Below are positions 1 to 10,783 of a stretch of 64,000 nucleotides of DNA, one piece after another. Below the pieces are notes generated by a model. That model was given only the letters and a program-made list of their open reading frames with translations. It was not told the DNA's origin and made no database searches. The stretch lies in NCBI GenBank assembly GCA_048772705.1, contig JBLWGC010000182.1, positions 62,001 through 126,000 of the forward strand, read 5' to 3'. The DNA is from Leidyana gryllorum EB-2025a. Its lineage: Eukaryota > Apicomplexa. The stretch's first letter is position 1. Every line of letters begins with the position of its first letter. The position numbers were made by a program, and so were the translations under genes.

Positions 1-394
1 ATACCTCGATAGTGGAAGGTGCGCGGCCCTATGAGCGGCAGATCGAGCGACTCTGACAATGCAGGTTTCTTTGATGTTCTACCTGTGGACCCAGGATCAG
101 GACAATTGGTTAGTTCCTACACAACAAATCCGTCTAAATCCCGAATATAGAAGCCAGTTAGGGTGGTAACGTTCAACAGCCCCCAATGGCCAACTGAGGA
201 CAGTGAGTGTTGACCACACTGTGAGCGACCATGTTGTGACACAGATGCTACTGTATCAATATCGTTCAATGGACAGCAGTATCACACTGGACCAAGACCT
301 GTCGTCTTGAGATTTCGAGGTACTCGGACCAATCATAGATCAATAATGGTGGTGCCGACTTTCTTACGCAGAGAACGCCTCTCTACTCAACAAA
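1..394. other. 5' flank; no convincing gene
   Basis: No recognisable gene lies here. Positions 3-56 on the + strand form an open 17-codon tail ending in TGA, which could be the last exon of a gene lying upstream of the window, but it is too short to judge. A second short frame opens with ATG at 31 and closes near 150. The remainder is the upstream region of the antiporter gene that starts at 395. Confidence 0.3.
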
Positions 395-2692
395 ATGGTC
401 CGTCAAATTAAGGAGGTTCCGGAGTCCGTCGAGCATCCGGGAGTAACCGAACTCTGGGAGGAGAATTCGCTGGCGTCTGCTGTGAACAACAGCGTACTGG
501 GACTGCTGAATGTTCACAACGAGGAGCCAGAAACGGCAATGCTTTCTGTTGAGACGTCGATATCGCCATTCCACCAGTCTGGACTACGACGCGCTATCAA
601 TCACCATGGCAGACTGGGATCTACTGATCTTCTCAAACTGAAATTGGTCGACGGCAAAGGCAACGATTGGGTGCTCGCGAGACCTGTACGCACCAGTGAT
701 GTGCATCCCGACTTCCGCTTCCTGGCCGATGCCTTTGTCATGGTAAAGAGGACACTCATTATTCCTCCAACACGCACACACACACACACCTCAGACTATA
801 CTGACTGCGTTTCTGGGTGTCTTGGCGAGTGAGTGCTGCAAAGTTGTAAGAGAATGAGAAGGTGTCACAGCTTACTGCAAGGCACCAGCTGTGTTGGGCT
901 ATTTGTTAGCGGGACTTTTGGTGTCGAGTTCATCGCCGGTCTGGTTCCCCTATCACGTCCAACAAGCAATTCAAATGACCTCTCTGGCCAACTTTGGGGG
1001 AACAATGATGTTATTTGAGATAGGTGAGAGCGGACTGAAGGACCGGTTGTGCAGCAGCGACTCGTAGGTCGAAGTTTGACCCTTCAACGCTTTCTTAAAG
1101 TGGGTCGAGTACTGATCTGGGGCGGAGTAGGAGGATTGGTTATGGCCGCCGTTGTCTTCAGTGCCATCAGTTTGACATTGAGGTGAGACTATTCAATTTT
1201 ACAGAGAGTGTCGCGCATTCATTACAGATCATCGGTGGTGGAGGCCATAATCATTGGGTGGTATCTGATGATGTCGTCAACTGCATTGGTGTCTGCAGAA
1301 CTTGATCTGAATACCGAGCGTGCCAGGGTGAGATTATGGATCAGTCAACTAGTCAGGCGACTAAGGAATCGGGGATCCCAATTTAATCCCACTCCCACCG
1401 CAGACCCGTGTAGGTGACGCCATGGTGGCAATCTTGGTGCTCCAAGATGTGGCTTTGGGGCTTCAACTATCATCCATACCGTATCTCCGTCTGGCCCAGA
1501 TCAGGAGTACTCATGTGGAGGGTATCTTGAAGAATCGTATCATCCGGATTCTGGCCATCGGCTCATCTCTGGTGTTCCATCTTTGCGCACAGCTGCTGGT
1601 GTTCACTACGGTTGCTATTGCCATCTCTTTCATTCTGTTACCGATGATTTGGAGGATTCTCGCCCGCACTCGCAACGAAGAAGCATTTATGCTCAGCACT
1701 GTGGCATATATATTCATGATGGCTCTAGCTGCCGAAAGTGAGTTTACAGTCTCTGCCTATGTTTGTCTCTCTCTCCCTCTGTGTCTCCCTCTGTATCTCA
1801 ACGGCTTTCTTCATCGATCGATCAGAATGTGGGCTCTCCCTCGAGATGGGAGCATTTATCGCTGGTTTCGCCTACACACAGCTACCAGAGCCGTTGCTGC
1901 AGCTGAGCTCCAAGATGACGACTTCGATGAATCAACTGTTTTCTGCGCTATTCTTCTGCAGCATTGGTGGGTATCTGTGATTATCCGCCATACGAAAGGT
2001 TACAATCTCACAGGAATGTCGATGGATGTGGGATTTGTTGTACGTAACGTGTGGGTACTGATCATCACCTTCGTGTTTGTGGCCACCTTGAAAATGGTCA
2101 TGTTGGGTCCCTTGGTACGTTTCGGTTACGAGACCCCTCAGTTGAGTTGGATCGCTTTGCTCTTTGTTCAGCTTCGGTTTGGTGGCCGGTTGAGCACACC
2201 CACCTCCGTGCTGGTGGCGTGTGCTTTGTCTCACATTGGAGAGTGCGCATTTTTACTGTTGGGGAAGGCACATTCATACGGTTTGGTGTCACGGAGGGTG
2301 CATTTGCTGTTGATTGGGACGACATTTGTGAGTCTGTTGATGGCTCCATTGGTCCTGAAGGTCGTTCGGCGGCACCTGGAGCAAAACGAAGGAGTCGAGA
2401 TCGAAAAGGGAGACATAGAAATGTCGTCAGATGGACCACTGCACGACCAGCAACACGAAGGCATTTCTACGTGGACAATACACTCTACGCTGAAACCAAT
2501 AGCGGTAAGTCACAGAGAAAGGAGGGGAAAGAGAGGTCGTTGCGGCAGGGATCTCGGGTGGCTGGATGGGTGAGTCTGTACTGGCAGTTCGTACAACGAT
2601 CATACTCATCGCTTATGGAGGCCTATGGGGGCAGCCAAAGGGGACGGGCATCAACAACAAGGGGTGTAGTGGAGCTGGCGACGTGCACATGA
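395..2692 (+). CDS. TMCO3-like cation/proton antiporter (CPA2 family)
   Basis: Multi-exon membrane protein of the KefB/KEA/TMCO3 branch of monovalent cation:proton antiporters; it would exchange K+ or Na+ for H+ across an internal or plasma membrane. After a soluble N-terminal part, spliced exons give the family core: PAVLGYLLAGLL (exon from 882), LFEIGRSL, a serine-rich SSTALVS segment, VAILVLQDVALGL near 1422, then an EMGAFIAGFAYTQ segment and FCSIGMSMDVGF. The LVLQDV..GL block and the short VLARP stretch before the first helix resemble TMCO3 more than bacterial KefB. Introns inferred at about 743-794, 846-881, 1025-1069, 1183-1226, 1330-1407, 1740-1827 and 1968-2016. No C-terminal TrkA-N domain is visible. 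The 3' end is uncertain: an intron probably starts at 2506 and the frame then runs to TGA 2690-2692. The neighbouring kinase gene converges with only 39 bp between stops. Confidence 0.75.
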
Positions 2693-2731
2693 GTCAATCA
2701 TCACGTCATCACCATTAGCCTTCATCTCTCA

Positions 2732-4587
2732 TTATTTGGGCCTAGAATGGGAGGGATCTCGAATCACCTCCGGAGGTATGGCCGAGGTGATATAAACGCC
2801 CCGCTGGTTCTTCACCGCTGCCACAGGAACTTCACCTGGCATGCGATAGCGAGGATTCGCACCTCCTCGCGGCCTTAGTGAGCCTTGTTGCACTGCTCCG
2901 CCGTCTTCCTTGTTATGATTCTTCTGGTGGGGACTATTGTTGTTGTTGTTCAGAGGAAGCTGCTGAGGTGAGGGCAGTGGGGCGTAAGACTCCTGCAGTG
3001 GCAAGTGCTGCCAGTCAAAGACAAAATCATACGACAACGACTCCCGGAAAAACAGCTCCTTCAATAACCGTCGGCAGTATGTATAATCCGGAGTATCCCA
3101 GAAGTTCAAGTTTCGAGTGTAACGTAGATATTCCCCAAACTCCTTCGGAAGGTTGCCACATAATTGCTCAACACTCGTGTGAACCTTAATGTCCATTATC
3201 TTTTCGTACTTATCCTTCTTAGAAGTCGCCTTCAGCCCTTGCCATGGCAACACTCCATTCACGAAGTACAAAAACACGTATGCCAGAGACTCCAAATCGT
3301 CCCTCCGTGCTTGCTCCGCCCCTTGATGCGTGTTGATAGACACATAACGAGCGGTCCCTGTCAGATTCTTGTTTTCCCGGTACGGAATGTGCTCCAAAGT
3401 CTTGGGATCGCGGTATCTTTTTGCCAAGCCGAAATCTATCACAAATACAATGCGATCCGTCTGGCGACGACCCATCAAGAAATTGTGAGGCTTTATATCC
3501 CGGTGGATTATCAGCTTGCTGTGCACATACTCGATCCGTTGCAACATCTGATCAGCCAGCATTAGAGTGGACTTGAGAGAAAACTTTCTGCCACAGTGCG
3601 TAAACAATTCCTCCAATGAAGGACCAAGGAGGTCCATCACCAGAATATTCCATTCTCCTTCCGTTCCGTACCAGTGCACAGTGGGCACGCCAACCCCACC
3701 TGAAAAGGGATCATAAATGATTGATAATGGTTTCAGACTCGGCGAATGGAAACATAAACGCAACGGACCGGACCAACCGCTCCCAGCTTCCAAAATGCAC
3801 CGCCCCGCTTATCAGATGCCCGCGTGTGGTGTGTCTCGCGCCCGGTGGGAGGGCACGGCACACACACAGGCTCCGAGCTGTTCTCGGCACCGGAGCGCAG
3901 GATGTTATCAACGGCTTAATAATACATGAATTTCACATATGCCACAGAGGCAGATTAGGTGTGGAGGAGGTTGACAACCATTCTTCACACCCACACTTTG
4001 TCTCTTGTTGCAGTGAGTGGTAAGAAATGGGTATTCCAAACAGTCAAACACGGAATACCGCCCATCGGTGAAAAGAGAGGTCTCCGCCCGACTTTGCCGA
4101 TCAATGGAAGGGGAGGAGGTGGTCGGCCGGTTGGTTTGGGCGAGGTGATGGGACAGCCGTTCTGGGTTGACGTACCGTTGAGAGACTTCATTAGTTTGCT
4201 TTCATGCATGAGATGGGGGTTGCGACGGTGGGTAGGTTCCATTTTGACGGCGACTTCTTCTCCAGTCGCAATGTGTACTCCAAGATGAATCTCGCCGAAT
4301 GAGCCCGAGCCAATTTGGCGGTTAAGGCGCCATCTGCCAGCGACATGCTGTGGCTTGGTGGACACAGCCATTGAGGGTGATGCAGAAGAAGCAGGATTAG
4401 TGGTGGGAGTAGGACGAAGGGGTCGCGTGGGTCCAGCTCGGAAATCCACTAAGCGGGGCGGAGGTGTGGTTTGGGTGACTCTCTTAAGGGGAGAGGAGTT
4501 ACGCCCTCCGAAGAGTGCTGAGGCTTGGAGGACCTGTGGGGAGTGTGGATCGACGACTTCTACTGAAACGTTACTCGCAACAGGCAT
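2732..4587 (-). CDS. Casein kinase 1 family Ser/Thr kinase
   Basis: Two exons, 4587-4176 and 3699-2732, joined cleanly in phase (Asn-Gly-Gly-Val) give about 459 residues. The first exon holds a Pro/Ser-rich N-terminal extension of about 80 residues, then the glycine loop [12 protein letters not shown] and the VAVKME lysine. The second exon carries the CK1 signatures: [10 protein letters not shown], catalytic [12 protein letters not shown], metal-binding [10 protein letters not shown], and the CK1-specific [15 protein letters not shown] in place of the usual APE motif. The C-terminal tail is rich in Asn, Gln and Pro. CK1 enzymes phosphorylate acidic or pre-phosphorylated sites and act in vesicle traffic, division and clock-type signalling. 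The single intron (3700-4175, 476 nt) is about ten times longer than most in this window. The 5' end overlaps the last inferred exon of the upstream same-strand gene. Confidence 0.93.
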
Positions 4588-5121
4588 CCATCCTCTGCTC
4601 GTTTTTTTACCCTTCGACCAACACTTATCCAGTTAAAAGATTCATGCACGACTACTAACTGCGGTATGGCACAATACCCAAGTCAGCTAGAACAACCATA
4701 ACGAACTATTCTGTTGCTACACTTACCAGAAACAGCTGCAATGTCGGTCCCAAGGACTCGGTCACCATCTCATACCCCTCTAGGCAGTCATCCGGAATCT
4801 GCAGACGAGTCTTGAGCATAGTCCCCATCAATGTCATCACAGCCAGGAATACCCCCACGCCTCCAATGCCACTAAATCCCGCGAACCCAGCGACCAGTCC
4901 CATTGCGATGGCATATGCCACCTTCACCCAAAACAGTAACTCCTTCACATCAGCCTGGGGGGAAGAACGATAACACCAGACGCGTCCCGTCGCTTATTCA
5001 CCTGTTTCCATTGGGGCGAAGGATTCTTCAGTCCATCCTTCAGAAGCCAATATAGGCGCAGAGCGCTGTCGGTTTTGGGCAGCAAAGAGGAGAAAGAGTC
5101 CACCTCCTCAGTTGGGGGCAT
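4560..5121 (-). CDS. RAB5IF/OPTI-like (EMC6-related) small ER membrane protein
   Basis: Three exons (5121-5002, 4954-4727, 4658-4560) give about 148 residues. The start is ATG at 5121 (MPPTEEVDSF). The first splice joins QWKQ to ADVKELLFWVKV; the following helices include a Gly-rich stretch, GFAGFSGIGGVGVF, and a loop before the last helix that resembles human RAB5IF (C20orf24) in length and pattern. RAB5IF works with TMCO1-type complexes in ER membrane-protein insertion. The last exon is the weakest part: it follows a good donor at 4726 but its TAG at 4562-4560 lies inside the 5' end of the casein kinase gene on the same strand, a 28-nt overlap. If splicing is skipped, the protein instead ends about nine residues after the donor. 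The start codon is 30 bp from the start of the divergent P5 ATPase gene. Confidence 0.6.
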
Positions 5122-5151
5122 CTTGGTCACCAAAAGTCTTTTGGGCTGCAA

Positions 5152-8100
5152 ATGATCACTTCACTTATCGTCTTGGTACTCGCACATCTTAGCTTGACCG
5201 CCGCTGGCTTTACGTTACAGAACAACGCTTCGACATGCTCAACAACGTGGCCTTCAGTTGAACTCCATTGCCCCCCAATCTGTCATAAACGACCTACTTC
5301 GGACACTGATTATCGTGAACTATGTGGTGTTGATGCTGACAAAGGCTACTCAGATTGCGCTGAGGGTGAAGTGCTCTTCCTGGACGGACGCTGCTATGAT
5401 CCAAGTGTCCGCTGCGGTTCCGGCACGGCCGTCAAAGACGCTTTAGGTACATATAAGACTATGGCTTTCTCCCCAATACTGACTGACTGACCTTCTCAGG
5501 GATCCATACTTGTGATCCACCTATCAATGAAATGACGAATCCATGTGATCAGGCAATAAAAGACACCTATATCGCTTGCCCTCCGCAGAACGTCACCGCC
5601 ACCGACTGGTCGTGGTCCGCTGATGTCAATCCACCGTACAAAGAAACCATGAAAGTGTGCTCATCAGCACGGGACAAAACCTTGACTGTCCTCACTGGAC
5701 GACGAGAAGTCCAAGAAGGCTATCTACAGCCTCCCAAGCATGAGAATGCTCGAGTCAAACATGTGAGCTCCACACACACACACACCCTCCTCAACTCTCA
5801 TCAATCAACAGAAAGGAGTCTCTTGGATCTTTATAACCATCTACTCAGTATCGGCGGCCGTCCTACTGACTTGGGCAATATACCGTCAAGTCAGCAACAG
5901 AAAAGTCAGACACTCAATCGCGGCACCGGTCATGCGTCTCACGGAGATGCCCTATCAACAAGAACTCCAGCAAGGTGCTGATGACATTCTCGGAGAGCAC
6001 CAATCTCACGAGACCAACGACCAGAAGGATCTCCCCATTGAACGTCAACACACTGGTTTGGACTCTCGTGGTACCCCGTTCGTTCGGAGTGGTACTCTCG
6101 CCGGTATCAAAGGAGGAGTTCTCCTCCAAACATCCTTCATGGGTCAAAAGGGTCAAGTGAACTCTCGTCTTGGAACCACGGCGTTCTGGATGTTGATCGT
6201 CTGTGTCTTCCTTCAGCCGTTCCGACTCTTCATGTGAGTGCCCAATCGGACCCCAGCTGTGGACATCTCTCTTCCCCAGGATGATACTTGACGCGTACGG
6301 CTTCTTCGGTCAATCATTCTGTCCCGAGAGATCTGCCGCATGTATTGAGAAGAGTAACTACGACTACTCGTGGCGTCAAGGTGAGCTCACAGCACGAGAA
6401 GGGGTCGAGATCAGACTGCTTCTTCCCCGTTAGGGTGGCGATGCACTGCTCACTGCTGGATTTCGGATGAATGGAGTACGGGCGTCGATCACTTCTGGCC
6501 TTACACTCGCCATTCCGGAGGTGGCAAAATGTACCTGTTGTACTTTTTGCAAACTTGGATCGCTGGAGTCATCGTCGTGGCTCTGCTCCTTGTGGCTCGT
6601 CGTCAGATCCGCCGTCTATTCCGCCTGGATGCCACTCTGTTGACCGCAAAGTACGTCGAAGTCACTGTCCCGGGCCGCACCAAAATCCGAGTCGAAGCTA
6701 AGAAAGGTGGCTGTATCGAACGCTTCACCGATTGGTGCGATACCTGGACGGAGAAACTCATGCGTCAGGACAAACATCGAGAGCTTTGCCGAGTCCACCT
6801 TGACCAGACAGATACTCGGTGGTTTGAATTCCGATCGGAAAGATTTATCTGGTCCAATTCCCGTCAAGAATTCGTTCGAGCCGCTGTAGAACTTGGACCC
6901 GACTGTACCACAATTATTGCGAACGCACCCCTCAAAACAGGTCTTTCCGAAACCGAAGCACGAGCTCGGTACTCTATACTCGGACCCAACGTTGTACATA
7001 TCCCAGTAACCTCAATAGGCCGAGCTGTCTGCGAGGAAATTCAACGACTTGACTTCGTATACCAGCTATTCTGTTTGTCGGTGTGGTACGTCTTCTACTA
7101 TTCATTGGCCGCCACTCTAGTGCTCCTCGTCATCTTGGGAACATCAATTTTACGTATTGTGAACAAACAATCCAACCAAAGGAGACTCCGTCAACTCGCG
7201 CTTCTTCCCAAGGATGTTCTGACACTCCGTGACGGAGCTGAAACCTTCGTTGGGGCGGAGAAGATCACTGTGGGTGATATCGTCATATTGCGTGATCAGC
7301 AAGAGGTTCCTGGAGACATGGTTCTTCTGAGTGGTGAGTCTACTTCACACACGTGTGCTTGTAGCACCGCATTTCAGGCCATTGTGTGACTAATGAGGCT
7401 ACGCTGACTGGTGAACCCAATCCGGTACCAAAAGGCAGTTTGCAGCCTATTCCACGGGTATATGAACCTCGCGGAGTGGACGTTAAATCTACAGTATTTG
7501 CTGGGACTACTATTACAACCGCCAGTGATGATGCTCGAGCAATGGTGGTCGCTATCGGACCGCAGTCCACACGAGGGCACGTGCTGACGCAAATATTGAC
7601 TCCAACGACAGTCAAGTTCAAGTTTGAGCGACATTGGAGAGCCATTTTTCCCATTCTGATGATATGGGGAATCATTAATGTGATTATAGGTGTTTACTGT
7701 ATTGACTGGGAACTTGAGGGCTGGTTCTACGGCATCTTTACCATATCGCAAGTGATCAGCCCTTTGATACCAGCAGTCTTTGTGGCGGGTCAGGCTGTAG
7801 TGGCTCGGCGGCTGCAGAAGCTCAAGATCTACTGTGTTGCGCTCCAAAGGTAATGTCTCGATGACAAGTTTGGTCCAAAATGCTTGATGGTAGGACTCTG
7901 GTGTCTGGAAAAGTGAAGGTGGTTTGTTTCGATAAGACTGGGACGCTGACACAGTCGGGTGTGTCAATGATGATGACTGTGCCATACTTGGCAGACAGGG
8001 GTATCTGCGGAACTCCGATTGCGAGTATCGATTCCCCCGATCTCCAAGGTGTGCATCGAGAATTGGGTTGGGCTCTGAGGACTTGCCATGAGGTCCAACT

Positions 8101-10283
8101 GAAGACGGACGGGTCACATATCGGAGGTGATGTGGATTTGGGGATCTTTGAGTGGACTCAAGCGGAATTAATCATCGACAAGCCGTTGGGGATTCACCGA
8201 ATTAGTGATCGTCGGACTAATGGGAGCCGTAATATCATCCGAGTCTTTGAGTTCCAGCGCACAACGATGACGTCTTCAGTGATGACTCAGGAGGAGAATG
8301 GGGATTCAGAAGGGTATACAGCATACACCAAGGGCAGTTGGGAAGCCATTCGAGCGCTGTGTGCGACAGCGCCAAGCGATCAAATCGAGCAAGAAGTGAG
8401 ATCTTTGTGCTCAAAAGGGTATTATGTGATTGCGATTGGGCGGAAGATGCTGCCAGCGGGCAGCAGTACAGTTGATCGAAGTCTATGTGAGACTGGTCTC
8501 GACTTACTGGGATTGGTGGTTTTCAACAATGAGTTGTTACCTGACACCCCGTCCGTGATAAATGATCTGACCAATGGCGACTGTCGGTGTGTCATGGTGA
8601 CTGGCGACAATCCATTGACAGCGACTAAGGTGGCGCTTGACTGTGGCATAATTCACGATGGCCGACCGACAATAGTTGTTGACGTCACCTCAGATGGGCA
8701 GGAACTGTTCATTCGGAATCTGCAGACGGGGGCTGTGATCTCCAGCCTTACGGCACTCGGTCAGGAATTGCGGGATGAACCTCACTGGCTGACCGTAACT
8801 GGCGGGGCGTTGACGTTAGTCTCGCAGCTCCCCGTATTCCAGAGTATCACAGAAGAAATATCAAACAGTTGCCGTGTGTTTGCCAGAATGACTCCAATAC
8901 AAAAGGAAGAAGTGGTATCGCTGTTTATGAGGTCGAGTGTCACAGCAATGGTCGGTGATGGTGCCAATGATGTAGCGGCTTTGGAGAGATCGCACTGTGG
9001 GATCGCTGTGCGCACGGGTGATCCAACAGCATCTCAGGAAGCTGCTTCTGTTGCTCACTTTGCAGCCGAAGCTGACAGCATTCGGACTGTGGAGCACATT
9101 CTGCGGCATGGGCGATGTGGTTTATCGAGCACCACTGTCGCTTATAAGAATCTGATAATATATGGGGAAATAATGGTTATGTTATCCTTCATTGAGATGT
9201 ATTTGCATATAGTACCGCCTGAAGCATACTGGATAATGGTTGATGCGGTTGTGAACTCGGGTATGACGTGGGCAATTTTGAGAAGCCGCCCGGCCAAATC
9301 CCTGGCGCCTACCCGACCTTCCAGTAGTCTATTGGGCTCAGAAATACTCATTAGTACAGGTCTTCAGATTGCTCTCAATTGGATCTGGATGGCAGCCATT
9401 CTTATGACTCTGTGGGGTCAAGACTGGTTCGGGTGCCGCAAGTTTGATAGCGGCCATGTTGACCACGGTGAGATATATGGGATGACACTTTGAGCCTTCC
9501 TATGTGTGAACAGCAAATTGGTGGGAGAAAGGAGACAACTACGAGGCAGCCACGCTCGGCCTGGTCGGCATCTTCCAGTGGATCACAGCGGCTCCGGTCT
9601 TAAACTTTGGGTAAGTGATGGTGGCTATCGCCACTTTCACTCCTTCGATTCTTCATCTCTCTCTGTGTGCAGAGGAAAGTTCAGACGCAATTGGTTCCGA
9701 AACTGGGAGGTCCCAGTGCTGTGGGTGGCCTTTCTGTGTGTTGGCTTTGTGCTCATCTGGACGACCGCGAACGGGTTCACCTGTATGTTCAGGACCAACT
9801 GTGGTGACGCAACCCTACTGAACTACTGGCACCAACACGGCAGTCCCGCCGACTTTCCCACCATTGGATCCAGCGTCACTGCCTCGAGGCTCATCCCGGC
9901 AGGTTGCGCCTGCCTCGGGCCCCCCGAAGACTTGTGTGAGAACGAGTACCGGCCCGCAGAGTATTTGGAAGATGGGGCCGTTTGTTCGGATTACTTCCAT
10001 TCGGTAGGTATTGGAGCCACCAGATCTGTCTCGTTCATAAGTGAGCTAGGCCTTCCATCACAACGTGTTCCCGTTCGCCTGGCGGTGGGATCTGACGCTT
10101 ATGCTTTTGGGCAATTTGCTATCGTGCTTTTTGGTGGAGCGCCTGGTTGTTGGAGGGCCCATAGGGCGGATTTTCCGGCGACGGAGGGCTTGCGAGTCGG
10201 GCAGACGCATCCACCCCTCAGACGCACCCGTTACTGATACTGCCTCGTTGCTTAGAAACTCAATAGAAGAGGAAGATTTTTAA
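5152..10283 (+). CDS. Divergent P5-type ATPase (ATP13A-like) with Cys-rich N-terminal ectodomain
   Basis: About ten exons give roughly 1,550 residues. A signal peptide (MITSLIVLVLAHLSL) is followed by about 180 residues rich in paired cysteines, a membrane segment, then a P-type ATPase. Key motifs: actuator LTGEPNP near 7400, phosphorylation site FDKTGTLT near 7930, nucleotide-domain VTGDNPLTATKVAL near 8600 (typical of P5 pumps), and hinge VGDGANDVAAL near 8950. Introns are near 5446-5500, 5764-5811, 6235-6281, 6381-6431, 7334-7377, 7849-7897, 9470-9514, 9612-9672 and 10000-10047; every join keeps frame. P5A pumps translocate misplaced helices and P5B pumps move polyamines. The M4 motif here reads SPLIP where P5A has PPELP and P5B PPALP, so the substrate cannot be assigned. 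The two Cys-rich stretches, one N-terminal and one near 9780-9990, suggest a disulfide-rich lumenal or extracellular face. The stop is only two bases before the next start codon. Confidence 0.85.
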
Positions 10284-10285
10284 AT

Positions 10286-10724
10286 ATGCATTCTGCTGGC
10301 ATACCCAAATTCCAACTTGACGTCGTTGATCGACTATGTAAGGCAGCTGGAGAGTTCTTCGGTGGAAAGATTGATACCAATGCTCTCGAATTCAAAACTA
10401 TCGCAAATAGCGCCGTGTACTATCTCCCACAAGTAAGTCACCCATCCTGGATGGACCCACGAACGGTACACACACACACCCACCCCCTTACCAGGATCTC
10501 GCTGTGGCGGGTACTGCCGTTGTGGCAACGGACCGCGCTCATCGAAAGATGAACCCGAAGCACCACTGGCCCAACCAACAACAGGGACTTGCCCACTTCC
10601 TGAGGTAAGAGCGGTGTGCCACCACCAAACTCCAGTACTCTGCTCCCCGCAGCATGAAGCAACTGTCTTCTGACGAGGTGAAGATTACCAAGAAACGGGG
10701 TGCAGTAGTAGTCAACCTCATTTG
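10286..10724 (+). CDS. Small conserved-looking protein, unknown function
   Basis: Three exons (10286-10432, about 10496-10607, about 10657-10724) give about 111 residues beginning MHSAGIPKFQLDVV and ending in a TGA at 10722-10724. Both splices keep frame: LPQ to DLAVAGTAVVATDRAH and HFLS to MKQLSSDEVKITKKRG. The C-terminal third is basic. I do not recognise the family, and no membrane segment or signal peptide is visible. The ATG lies two bases after the stop of the P5 ATPase. Either the 5' UTR is supplied by trans-splicing or it overlaps the upstream coding region; a later start is possible but no other ATG occurs in the first exon. Confidence 0.55.
10468..10480. repeat. (CA)n tract inside an intron
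   Basis: A short CA dinucleotide run just upstream of the 3' splice site of the first intron of the gene at 10286. It stands where a pyrimidine tract would be expected. Confidence 0.8.
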
Positions 10725-10783
10725 AGAGCTTATTAGTGTCTGAGTGTGTGGCGAAACCGGCGGTGTCAATTTCAAGGTGCTCG

